Under the pieces are notes generated by a model. That model was not told where the DNA came from and made no database searches. It was given only the letters and a program-made list of their open reading frames with translations. Shown one piece after another: positions 21,901 to 31,858 of a stretch of DNA of 64,000 nucleotides. Numbering within the stretch: position 1 is the first letter of the stretch; every line of letters starts with the position of its first letter. A program made the position numbers and the translations under genes. Origin of the DNA: Gracilaria gracilis (lineage: Eukaryota; Rhodophyta; Florideophyceae; Gracilariales; Gracilariaceae); the NCBI GenBank assembly GCA_030374805.1, contig JARGSG010000209.1:62001-126000 (forward strand), in the 5' to 3' direction.

Positions 21901-23201
21901 ATGTCTAATAACATGATAGAGCATGAGCTCGATGACGCTCTGGAGGAGCTCCTGCAAGATGTTCTGAGCACATCAGACAGCGGGGATGACAAAGACCAAC
22001 TGCATGGAGGTTCCTCACTGGGTCGGGCGCCCAACGTTGATCGCAACAGGTCGCAAGGACACGCCCAGCTATACCGCGACTATCTTTGCGACTCTCCTGT
22101 ATACCACAGCGGACATTTCCGCAGACGCTTCCGCATCTCAAAGCAGGTTTTCAAGAAGATATGCAGCAAGCTACAGGATACTGACAACTACTTTATGCAA
22201 CGCACAGATTGTGCAGGCGCTGTGGGCTTCAGCACTGAGCAGAAAGTTACTGTAGCTTTGCGCCTTTTAGCGTATGGAAATGCTGCAGACAGCGTCGACG
22301 AGTATCTGCGCACGAGCGAATCTACCGCATCCGAATGTATGAAGCGATTCTGTGAGAGTGTAGTTCGATGCTACGGCCCGGAATATCTCCGTTGTCCAAC
22401 AGCGGACGACTTGAAACGCATATTGGTTCGGAGTCGTGCGAATGGTTTCCCAGGGATGGTCGGAAGTATTGATTGCACCAAGTGGATCTGGGAGAACTGC
22501 CCCGTAGCCTGGAGAGGCCAGTACCAGGGCAAGGAGCGGAAGCCAGGTATGACGTTAGAGGCAATAGCAGACGATCGACTATGGATATGGCATTCTTTCT
22601 CTTTGGTACACCTGGCAGTGCCAACGATATCAACGTTCTGGAACTTTCCCCTTTGGTCAATAAGATGGCGAACGGCTCCTTTCCTCCGAAGGTTTGCTAC
22701 ACACTGAACGGAAAGGAGAAGACGATACCGTACTTTCTTAGTGACGGAGTATATCCGAGGTACCCAATCTTCGTGCACACCATTCAAGAGCCAGTAACAA
22801 AGAAGGAAAAGAATTTATCAAAGCGACAGGAAGGGAGACGCAAGGACGTAGAGCGCGCATTCGGTGTGTTGAAGGGGCGGTTTCACATTCTGCAAAGGCC
22901 GTCTAGGTTTTGGCATGTTTCTACAATGACGAACGTGATTTACTGCTGTATTATCCTGCATAACATGATGGTAGAGTACGGTTTAAACGAGGAGGAACTT
23001 GCATGGGAACAGCAAACTGGCTCGCAACAAGCCGAGGTAGTACACGTTGGGCACCCTGTATGGTCCGAGTCAGCAGTGGTCTTAGAAGGGTCTATCGCAG
23101 CGCTTTGTCAGGGAGAGGAGTTCCTCAGGGACGAGGAAGGACAGAGGCAATTGCAACATGATGTCATGGAACACTTGTGGTCATTGCATGGATCTTCATG
23201 A
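21901..23201 (+). pseudogene. Harbinger transposase (DDE_Tnp_4), one frameshift
   Basis: The start is the ATG at 21901 (MSNNMIEHELDDALEELL); nothing before it looks coding. The N-terminal part has the helix-turn-helix type segment RFRISKQVFKKICSKL and LRLLAYGNAADSVDEYLRTS. The catalytic start GMVGSIDCTKWIWENCP and LEAIADDRLWIWH are in one frame. From about 22597-22607, a CT-rich run, the sequence continues in another frame with FGTPGSANDINVLELSP, LSDGVYPRYPIF and RKDVERAFGVLKGRFHIL, ending at a TGA. The DDE residues are the Asp of IDCTKW, the Asp of LSDGVYP and the Glu of VERAFG. A gain of two bases or loss of one in the CT run explains the break. The protein would cut the element's inverted repeats. 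Confidence 0.88.
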
Positions 23202-23341
23202 GAACAGTTTATAGCAGTTCTGGGTGGCACGGCCACTGCAAAACGCTTGCAAGCTCGCTACGGCGCTCACCACTCCCTTGTGAGACTTTTGGCCTTTTAG
23301 AAGGACCTTCCTGCAATTTGAGACTATGAACGTCTCCACAA

Positions 23342-24334
23342 TCAAGCCGAATTCGGCGGATTCTCTGCCGGCGAAACAGCAGAGGTATGTGGCAAAGACT
23401 GTGGATCATCGTCACAAACGAGCACAACGGTAGAATCCGTGCGCCTCTTCTTTGCCTCCTCCTCCTTTATCTTGTCCAAAACCCTCTTTCGGCTCATGCG
23501 AAAGAACTCGACGCATTCCGGAGTGTTATCAGCCGATGCTGTGAACAACGTTATGTCATTCTGCCTCTGAATCTCTTTCGCTCTCTTGCGCTGCAGCAAT
23601 AGAGCCTCCCTAGCAACCCTTAACGTTTCCTCATAGTGCTTCTGTTTAACAAACTCCGCCTTCGCCGCTTTGCGTCCTTGCGGACGGGGGGGTGTGTTAA
23701 GCTCCTGCGCTTTTTTTCCCACGATTACTGCTTCGTCACCATCCTCCTTCTTTCCACCCTCTTCCTCCTTGCTATTTTTTGAACTGCTCTGAGAAATAAC
23801 CTCCGTTCCCTGTGCTTCCGTGGAAAACTTGGGATGCGTACGGAGAACCTCTGACGCTTTTATAAACTTAAATGGTTCATCCACGTCATCTGAAGGTGCT
23901 CTCATTTTGATGCCATTAAACAAAGCGGTGGCCATGCGCAGTTTGTCTTGTTCGTTGTATCCGGGTGGGTTCAGGCGCATGACGCGCATGAGGCAGGCCG
24001 AAAACTGAGAGCACTTTATGGTGAGAAGCTTGACGCGGTTTGGAATTGATTCTACCGATCGCCGCAGACGATTTGGGGGTTTGTACAGCTCGTTGTATAC
24101 TTTGGTAATCGCGTCGAAGAAAAGTTTCTTCTTGCGGTCAGTACCAATGATACTATTTTCGGACGTTCTGATGTATGATTTCGCGATCGCTACATCTTCC
24201 TGCGGGGAGAAGCTGGGGCCTCTGGTACCAGCTTTTTTGGCCTCCATTGGACAAATTGTCTGATGCCGCTGGTGGACGTAGAGCTTGATTGGATGGGAGA
24301 GTCCGTTCCATCTTGGAACATGAGAGCTGAACAT
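23342..24334 (-). CDS. Harbinger Myb/SANT-like partner protein
   Basis: Open frame of 330 codons from an ATG at 24334. A second Met (MEAKKAGTRGPSFSPQEDVA) about 30 codons in is the more family-like start. It has a SANT-like N-terminal region (SFSPQEDVAIAKSYIRTSEN, then SIPNRVKLLTIKCSQFSACL), a middle with FKFIKASEVLRTHPKFS, and a charged coiled C-terminal part (LLLQRKRAKEIQRQNDITLF) like NAM-associated C-terminal domains. In Harbinger elements this second protein binds element ends and helps bring the transposase into the nucleus. It is convergent with the transposase, 140 bases away, and shows no break. Confidence 0.82.
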   Translation of the reverse strand: MFSSHVPRWNGLSHPIKLYVHQRHQTICPMEAKKAGTRGPSFSPQEDVAIAKSYIRTSENSIIGTDRKKKLFFDAITKVYNELYKPPNRLRRSVESIPNRVKLLTIKCSQFSACLMRVMRLNPPGYNEQDKLRMATALFNGIKMRAPSDDVDEPFKFIKASEVLRTHPKFSTEAQGTEVISQSSSKNSKEEEGGKKEDGDEAVIVGKKAQELNTPPRPQGRKAAKAEFVKQKHYEETLRVAREALLLQRKRAKEIQRQNDITLFTASADNTPECVEFFRMSRKRVLDKIKEEEAKKRRTDSTVVLVCDDDPQSLPHTSAVSPAENPPNSA

Positions 24335-24426
24335 GCTTTGGCGTTGGTGTTTCGGTCTGTTGGCGCCAAACTTTGGAGATCAATCCAATGAGGCACACAC
24401 ACGTAGATGCTCGTTTGCTTGTTCTG

Positions 24427-24493
24427 CTTTGAACAGGTTCAGATTTCTGGGGCAAATCAAGTCGATTTGCGCAGGAAATCTGAACCTGTTCAA
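24427..24493. repeat. Nested perfect hairpin inside the Harbinger right end
   Basis: Arms of 20 nt at 24427-24446 and 24474-24493 are perfect inverse complements (TTTGAACAGGTTCAGATTTC). Inside the loop a second inverted pair, GCAAATC/GATTTGC, lies at 24451-24457 and 24463-24469. It may be a transposase or partner-protein binding site, or a small inserted palindrome. Confidence 0.8.
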
Positions 24494-24570
24494 ATCTTTG
24501 CTCCCAATTTCGCGCCGTTGGAGATGACTACTCAAGCAAAATAGTATTTTATTGTTTTGCTTCATCCCAT

Positions 24571-24584
24571 TGGAGGTGCTCTAA
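24571..24584. repeat. Harbinger right end with TAA duplication
   Basis: TGGAGGTGCTC followed by TAA, the inverted partner of the left end. Confidence 0.88.
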
Positions 24585-25339
24585 CTACTCAGCATCTTAC
24601 TATCATAGTTCCGTATCGCATATGATGGCAGTCCTTGCAGAACAGACTTGCTTGCTGTTCAGGTCAGATTGCACTTTCTCAGTCACCAACAATCTCGCCA
24701 ACATCTGCCTGATTGCAGATGACGCGATATGATGTGATTTATGGCAATATCTCTTGACAGATATATCAATGGAGGATGAAGCTCTGATGACGGTCGTAAT
24801 GCGGGTACTTTGCTTGCCGTTTTCGGCCGTGTGGCGTTCTTGATGCTATTGTTCGTACGAACGCATACACGCCTAGAGATGAACGCCCATGTGTTCCCTG
24901 TGCTTTCCCATTTGAACGTGGTTGTCTTCCGGTCGTCAAAAGGCCAGTGACGCAAGGACAGTGGGCGTACCCACTTAGATTTGACCGGCACCCTTGTACA
25001 CTGTTGCCGAATCAACTCAAAAATATGTAGAACTACTACAGCGCCCTATGGCCTATACACTAAAGAGAGTTGCGTCCATCTATCTAGTAGGGATTCTCAC
25101 TTGTTTTAAGGTAGCCCTCGTACTCCCCTCAACTCGGTGACTACCAGAGTTCGTGAAGAAAGCGCCTTGAAGCGTTTTTCTTGCGATTAGTAAAGAGGTC
25201 TTGAGCAATGGTGACACCTACGTGCCCTTGGTGCTTGCCCAGGTCTGTGCAAGGCCCTTCTTCTTTACAACTACAGTGGTTAAAACTTACGGTCCTATAT
25301 TATCTTCAACGTGAGAGGCGTCTTCATCGGTGGGAAATG
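24585..25339. other. No gene seen
   Basis: Spacer between the Harbinger element and the 3' end of the kinase gene. Only short open frames; no transposon end or RNA gene recognised. Confidence 0.5.
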
Positions 25340-28300
25340 TCAATCTTCAGTCACGTCACTTTCCACACTACGACGAGAAGCGGTGCGTCTGAGAGCAGAT
25401 AAGCTGCGACGCGACTTTCTCTTGACCACCCTCTTCTGCTGTGCAGCCTCCTTCAGTTTAGTGCTGCGAATCGATTTCAGCGTACGGCATATCTTCAAGA
25501 ATAAGCCGCTTTTCCCATCTTCTAACCGCACTTCTATAAAATGTTGGAACTCCTCTTGGGAAGGCCTTCGAGAGGAAGCCTGACCGCTGCGCTCACTACT
25601 CGTAGTTTCGCATTCTCTCTGACTAACGCTGTCGTCGCTGCTTCCAGCAATCACGGAAGACTTCAATTCCTCCATGACTGTCTTCCCGTCCACGACCGAG
25701 ACCTCGATCTTCTCTAAAAGTCCTGCGGGAGAGGAACATGGAACTCTGGATATCTGCGGTGATTGAGGAGAAATCGCTTTCGAGGGACGCTGACAGAGCT
25801 GCTGGGCAATCTCTTGATCATTCTGAGAGGCAACCGAGTGTAAACGAGATTCAAGCTCATCATTGAAGGCCTGCATGGGTTCAGCTTCTCCACAATTCGC
25901 AGGCGTTGACAAAATGCCATCATCATTCACATTCGATTTGTCTTCTTGCACCCATTCGGTTCCGCATCGCTCGCTGCGACCTGGAGGTGGGGACTGCGGT
26001 CTATCAAAGTTTAGATTCCTCGCGCTTTCAGGCATTTGCCATTTAGGGTAGATTTTCTGATATGGGAAAGCATCCACGGTGGCTGACCTGTTGAGTGGAG
26101 TGAGATTTCCACTCGGATTCTCGAACGACCGCCACTTCCCATTTCGCTTTCGATCGTCTGCCCCGCATGCTTTCCAATCGTTATCCTTGATCGCAAGCAT
26201 ATCATCCCGAAATGTTCGCTCCGGAAACTGGTCCGAATTGCCATGACCATCTAGATCGAGTAACTCTCCAAAACCTCTTGATGTGAAGCCTTTCCCACCT
26301 GACAAGCGAAGTTGCACGGCGACATCCATGGGCGTGATGTGAAACAAATGCCTTCTATGCGGCGGGCTGGGCGTCGAAAACTCGGAAAAACTTTCTGACG
26401 GGGTCTTCAGTCCTTGCGAAGAACATCCACTCTCAGGCCCTCCGTGCGAGTTTGTTCTTGTGTGACTACCGATCACGACTTCATGGTCAGAGCGTTTTCT
26501 TACCAATGTGTTACTTATCGTGGGTGGTTCTGAATATTTGGAAAGACTAACGGGTGATGTCAATTGGGAGTTTCGCTTCCTTCTTCGGTAGGTTTCTGGC
26601 TTACGCATGAACAACGAGACTGTAAACTTGATATCATTCTTTTGAAAAAGGCATTTTAACGTCCAGTCCTGACCACGAAGACTCAGCGGAGCAGCCCTTG
26701 GGTTTTTTGTATCGGCCAGGTAGAAATGAAGATGGTGCTGGTATATAGTCATTGCCATTATCATCTCTGCAATGTCGGGACGTTTCTCGAAAAACTTGTC
26801 GACCAGGATAACAACCACATTCATAGAAGGGCCAAATTCCGGTCCATCATAAAACCAAGGGTGGTGCATCATTTGATGCAATGGAATAAGTTCTTCAGGA
26901 ACTGCCCGTATCATGCAACGGATAAAAATGGCAGCACTTCGGGAAGCAAAGTCTGGGGTTTCAAAAACACATGCAAGCACACGATTCAAGAGTTCCTTCA
27001 CCTCTGGCTCATAGACGGGTGGCCTGCCTATAAGAAGGCAGTACACTGCAACCCCCGCGGACAATATATCTATTCTCTCTCCGCTATACACTTGACCCAA
27101 GATCTGCTCCGGTGACAGAATGTACACGGACCCTACAAGAGCGCTAGAAAACATATCCCAACCAGGGATATACATTCCACTGTGCCCAAAGTCAGTTATT
27201 TTCATGTTCCCTTCGTTCTCGAGCATCAGATGAACAATGTCTATCATTGAACCTCCGCAACAAAGTTCCATGTCGATGTGAAGATTGTTCTCTGACTCTA
27301 TCCCCTCGCGCAGCCCCACGATGTTCTTGTGTTCCGCTGCCTTGAGACATTCGATTTCGCGATCAAACCGGCTAAGATCTGAACATTGGCCCTTCTTAAT
27401 AATCTTAATGGCAACCTTTTCTCTCGTCAAGACATGCAAAGCGTACCAAACGATAGCATTCTTGCCGCGGCCAATAGTCCTCCCAGGTTCATAGTCCCCC
27501 ACTCGTTCAAAGCGCCGGTTCTCCCAAAACTCACACTCCCCGGTTATGAGATCCGAAAGCACCATAAACTCGTCTCTACTAAGCATGCCAGCATAAGTGC
27601 TGTCAAACTCATGGATAATACTCTCTTCCAACGTTGCCTGCGGCTTGCGATAGAAGAGGAGTTCCTGAAGATCGATGTCATCTTCCTTCAGAGCTTCAAG
27701 AAACATATGCAGCTCATCCAAGTTAATGACTCCTGTTCCGTTAAAGTTGACTAGCTTCCAGAGCCAAGCCATGAACTGTTCTCTTCAACTTTCGTCATGT
27801 AGCATATCTGCAAGCTTGTGAATGTTGATATGCATAATGTTTTCTAATACCGCTGCGCCGAGAGCCGTTCGCTTGATGGGGTCTTGGTCAAGTTCTGGCA
27901 GAGATGCCTCCGATTCGGTTTGACAAGGATCTATGTCCCTTCCAGGAATGAATTCACACTCTCGTTGAGATGCGAACATGGCAGTTGATGGGATCCCCGT
28001 AGTCACACGGGGACATTCGTAATGGTGCCCCTCGTGAACACTTGACATGGACGACGCACTGGAGGGCTGCGCTTGCGTTTCTTGGCCTTCCTCAATATGC
28101 GGCATCTGGGCAGAATCTATGGAAGAACGAGAAGGACTATGTTGGGAATGTTCATTCGGCGACGAAGACAAGTGTACACTTGGTTCGGTGGGGTATGGGG
28201 GCGGTATAGCTGCCGAAATATGCGGGGAGTGGAAGTGGGATTTGGACTGTGTGCGTAGCGAGGAGTACACGGAGGGGACGTTTTGGAAGGACGAGAAGCG

Positions 28301-28590
28301 TCGATATGATGTGCGTCCATGCACGGAAGAGTCCTTGACGGCCGCCAAAGAAGCTTTGTAAATAAGGTCGCGAAGGGACTTATCATGCTTCATTGAGGCC
28401 TCTATCATGTTCCTATTCGTATGAAGGAAGCGTATAAGGTGCTGAAACTCTTTGAGGGTGAGAGTGCCGTCTTTTTCTTGATCGAAAAAATAGAGCGCCT
28501 AGAGAGAACGCAGCGTGGTTAGGTCGGCACTCGGGTCTTCCATAAGGTCTTTGAGCGTCAACTAACCTTTTGGCTTCGACATCGGGCTGG
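25340..28590 (-). pseudogene. EF-hand Ser/Thr protein kinase lacking its catalytic loop
   Basis: The 5' part has an EF-hand loop (DQEKDGTLTLKEF, about 28440-28490), preceded by a likely 60-70-nt intron with CTAAC branch and TCTCTAG acceptor at about 28500. A 207-codon Ser-rich stretch (28408-27785) ends in an in-frame TGA. The same frame goes on at once with MAWLWKLVNFNGTGVINLDE, a second EF-hand-like segment, and then a kinase domain: GRTIGRGKNAIVW, VAIKIIKKG, an alpha-C Glu in DREIECLKA, and KITDFGHSG with the Mg-binding DFG. The HRD catalytic loop is missing: CCGGSMIDIVH joins LMLENEGNMKITDFG near 27229, an in-frame loss of roughly 40-45 residues. A disordered C-terminal half stays open to 25340. 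It resembles AMPK/CDPK-like kinases but cannot be catalytic as it stands. Confidence 0.75.
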
Positions 28591-28766
28591 TCAAAAATCG
28601 CCTGCGTTTCATCCGGCGCAATGGGACGTGGCGCTTGTGCATAGCATTGGCCATATTAAGAGGGAACGTTTGGGAGCAAACGAAGAGGGCGAGCTGGTTT
28701 CTGGCTGTGCTCTGGAATGAAGTGAAAGCGTGATGAAGCAGATAAAATTCACTGACAGAGGTCACA

Positions 28767-29467
28767 GATCACTGTCACACGTGCTTATTTCAGGTCCTAT
28801 GCTCAGCATATCGTCAGCATCACACAGTTAAAACAATGTATTAGAAGAAGACGCAGGAGATGGGCGCTTGATAGCCATTTTCAAGACTATCACTGCGCCA
28901 AAGAAATAACAGTAAGGTATCTAATGTACATCACCGGACTGGCCTTGAACCCAGGAAAAACCAGGGGAAGGAACTGTACATCTACAGCATGTCCACCTGA
29001 AAAGCAGGACATTTTCTGGATGGCCACGAATTGTCTGCATTTCCAAGTAACAAATTTTTGATCATCTAATGGTTATCTAACGCATACCCACAAAATCATG
29101 TGTACGTCATACAGGTGTCCAGGCGGCATCCAATGGGTATCAAGGTGCCTCTCTGGGAATGCCATTGTACGTACTAGAGGCAGTTGTGTTTGTACTCCTC
29201 TGGTTCATCTCTTAACTAAGTGTTGTGTTGAAGAACTTTGTAAGGCCTTTCTTCGGATGCGACAGCAAAGCAGTTTATATTTCTTGTGTGGTAACGCTTT
29301 TAAACACCCTTAGCTATGGTTCCGACAGCCCGTACGCCGACCCTGCCTCTGCCTTGCTTCACATGTGCCGCTCTTCGAACTGCGTGTTCGTACATGTCGG
29401 CAACCCGGTCTGTACTCCTAACAAACATTTGTTGTCATTGAAACACATTTTCATCATTGAACAGCAT
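28767..29467. other. No gene seen
   Basis: Spacer between two minus-strand genes. Short open frames only; no repeat or RNA gene recognised. Confidence 0.5.
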
Positions 29468-30934
29468 CTACTCATCTACTCCGGAAACCCTTGCTTTGTG
29501 TTTTGCGCCTTTTGCAAACTGCCCGTACACTTTGGTCAGGTTGGTCAAACGTTCCGAGCACTCTATGCGGTTATATCCTGTTCGAGACGCGTGAGCAATT
29601 CCAGTAGTTGATTTGACCTGCACCACATCAAACTCATCTCCATTTGGATCTAAGATCGCATCATCTACCGCCTCCCAACCTGCCAGTCTTGCTGAAATCC
29701 ACCTAGTATCATTCACTTTCACGCCATTTGGTTCCACTTTCAAGAATAGACAAGCTCTATAGTTCATCACTGGCCCACTGTCCGGGCGATGGTAGTTGTT
29801 CATCATGATTAACGCATGAGCGGCAACTTTGGCCGCCATATCGCCATCCTGTCCGGGTAGGTCTGTACCGCAGCGTAACTGGTGAATGAGATACGGTGTG
29901 CCCATCACTTTAGATGCACCCACTTCCCACGTAGAGGACTCACTTAAAACTAGTCCCGGTTCTCTTGTCACATTTACGTCTGCCCTTCTCGTCAACTGCG
30001 CTCCAATATCTTTGGAAATCAATTTCCCATCTTGCATGTACAGCCACTTGCAATTCACATAAATCCTGCGCAGACGGTACGACAAGGTTGTGGCTTCAAC
30101 CATTAACCCACCGGCTTCTTTCCTTATCCACTTCCTCATTCTCCTATTTCTCAGAAGAGAGACAGGTTGCAGCGTAGCCAACTCTACGTTTCCTCTAAAT
30201 TTGCAGTGTTCCATAAATGTACGGGGAGTCATACTTCCCATTACTAAGTACTCCACGTCATCCTCCAACTCCACAACGTACTCCATTTCTGCTCTATCCA
30301 TTGTCTGAAACTCTTTCCCGCTAAGATGAATTTCTTTCGTCTTCCCCCAGTCACGCACATTTTCAACTTCCAAGTACACGTTGCCCCTCTTTATGAAAGC
30401 CAATCCAGAGGTTAATATGTACTTGCACCCTGCTTGCTGCAGAACAGAGAGAGGCATTCTTATCGTTTTGCTTCGTCGAGATTGAGAGAACAAGCAACTT
30501 CCATACTCCTCCCCTCCGTAAACCGCTGCTGCCACATCGACAAGAGTGGCGATAGCCATCAGAAACGATATCTGAGCATCTGACATTTGACTGACATCTA
30601 AGCCGTCGAATCTGGCCGCTTCCAGTTCAAGCTCTTCGAGAAACGAACTCTTGCCGGAGTTTTTCGTCTGCACGTGCTGCGAAACAGCGGTCATGCACTG
30701 CATTGCCCAGGTGAATATCCTCGAAAAGTTGAGCTCATCTCTGGCTTTCTCGACCGATTCGCCAGATGGATCATTGTCCAAGCGCGCCATACTAGCAACG
30801 AGATTCTGCCTCCTGCTTCTTGCTTCAATTCGTTTCTCTTGCCCCATTGGCATAAGAGACCGTTCATATCTGGAGATGGCTTCTTCTGAGTAGGCATCGA
30901 TCGCTCGCTGCAGCTCCTCCTTCAGTGCTTCCAT
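29468..30934 (-). CDS. Unrecognised 488-residue protein, open throughout
   Basis: A single open frame from ATG (MEALKEELQRAIDAYSEEAI) to a stop at 29468. The first 70 residues are helical and charged, a possible coiled coil. The middle has alternating strands and helices (LVDVAAAVYGGEEYGSCLF; EMEYVVELEDDVEYLVMG). The C-terminal half is beta-rich with QLTRRADVNVTREPGLVLSE and WISARLAGWEAVDDAILDP. There is no signal peptide or clear membrane helix, and no family was recognised. A TATATATATA box lies about 105-115 bases upstream. The gene sits alone between a dead kinase and a pogo element, yet shows no break, which suggests selection, a young transposon gene, or both. Confidence 0.65.
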   Translation of the reverse strand: MEALKEELQRAIDAYSEEAISRYERSLMPMGQEKRIEARSRRQNLVASMARLDNDPSGESVEKARDELNFSRIFTWAMQCMTAVSQHVQTKNSGKSSFLEELELEAARFDGLDVSQMSDAQISFLMAIATLVDVAAAVYGGEEYGSCLFSQSRRSKTIRMPLSVLQQAGCKYILTSGLAFIKRGNVYLEVENVRDWGKTKEIHLSGKEFQTMDRAEMEYVVELEDDVEYLVMGSMTPRTFMEHCKFRGNVELATLQPVSLLRNRRMRKWIRKEAGGLMVEATTLSYRLRRIYVNCKWLYMQDGKLISKDIGAQLTRRADVNVTREPGLVLSESSTWEVGASKVMGTPYLIHQLRCGTDLPGQDGDMAAKVAAHALIMMNNYHRPDSGPVMNYRACLFLKVEPNGVKVNDTRWISARLAGWEAVDDAILDPNGDEFDVVQVKSTTGIAHASRTGYNRIECSERLTNLTKVYGQFAKGAKHKARVSGVDE

Positions 30935-31035
30935 AGTGGAGGTGTACCGTCGACACTTCTTGCACTTCTTGCGCCCGAAAGAAGGTTACCACTGGGGAGG
31001 CTTTGTGGCTGGGTAGGTTGCAATCTCGGTCTCCT

Positions 31036-31049
31036 ATGTATATATATAC
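31036..31049 (-). promoter_or_regulatory. TATA box upstream of the 488-residue gene
   Basis: GTATATATATAC, a palindromic TATA run about 105-115 bases before the ATG at 30934. It is well placed for that gene on the minus strand. Confidence 0.5.
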
Positions 31050-31177
31050 TGTACCTTCGCATCCCAGGTTATTTTTGCTTGCGCTGGAGCTTGCGAAAGT
31101 CGCAATGCGAATCGCATACAGTTGTTTAAAGCGTCGTATGGCTTCCTCCTCAACGATTGTTAGCGCTCGTATCATAC

Positions 31178-31301
31178 AATCACATCTTGGATGATACAGC
31201 TGTATAGTATTACGCAGTGTATTCGCTCCACAATTTGGATACAGACAGTGGATACAGTGATGGAATCCGAAAATACCTATCGTTCCAAACTTCTACCTGC
31301 T
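31178..31301. repeat. Mini-element made of the fused ends of the 43280-46966 transposon family
   Basis: The first part (AATCACATCTTGGATGATA...) matches the inverse complement of the right end at 46921-46966. The next part (CAGTGTATTCGCTCCACAAT..., then GGAATCCGAAAATACC and ATCGTTCCA) matches the inverse complement of the left end and its flank at about 43205-43315. The two ends lie side by side with the interior gone, as expected of a deletion derivative. The match is by eye and imperfect. Confidence 0.6.
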
Positions 31302-31858
31302 GCGCAAATCAGATGGCGGCACGTAGACGCTCTTGTTGGGCTCCCGGAGAATCTAACTGCTCAGTACCTAATGCGTATCGGCTGGAGTATTTTGTACAAT
31401 CAAAGGACATCTTCGAAACGAGGGTTTTGCGTTTCGAAGGCTATCTATGTCCCCTTTCCCAATACAAAAGTCCCTATATCATGAAAACAAATGACTCATC
31501 CCGCCTTATTTTGCTATAGAAAGCAAACCGCAGTAGAGGTTACCTATCGACTTTTGTTGCAACAAATTCATATGAGCAGTTTACATGCCATATCATGAGA
31601 AAGATACGTCCTCCCAAATTCAGTTTGTCTCCATCGTAGTCATAAAACGGTCTTAACGATCTCCATGTTGCAAACCATCATTGCAAACATTACCACAGAT
31701 TCAATGCATAGCACATCTGCCACTTAAAAAGGCGACTCGCTCGTAGCTCACACTCAAAAACCTAGCGCGCCAACAACCGAAACATTAAAAGTTTCTGCAA
31801 CCGAAGCGACCAAACTGCCAAAAAACCGACCACCCGCATCACCGTCTCACCAAGCAAC
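31302..31858. other. Upstream region of the pogo-type gene, no gene seen
   Basis: AT-rich, short open frames only. It may contain the left inverted repeat of the pogo-type element, but no convincing pair with the right side was found. Confidence 0.4.

Larger units (their letters stand above)
21742..24581. mobile_element. PIF/Harbinger DNA transposon with both ends and TAA duplications
   Basis: The left end starts GAGCACCTCCACCGGG at 21742 and the right end, read inward, starts GAGCACCTCCAATGGG (ending at 24581). The first 11 bases are identical. TAA flanks both sides (21739-21741 and 24582-24584), the 3-bp duplication typical of Harbinger insertion. The 2840-bp interior holds the two genes expected of the superfamily in convergent order: a DDE transposase (plus) and a Myb/SANT-like protein (minus). 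The matching ends and duplications suggest a fairly young copy, disabled by a frameshift in the transposase. Confidence 0.88.

Noticed and set aside
29098-29611. Plus-strand Cys/Leu-rich frames between the kinase and the orphan gene
   Set aside because: Short and overlapping each other, with no ATG context or motif; the right part is antisense to the orphan gene.
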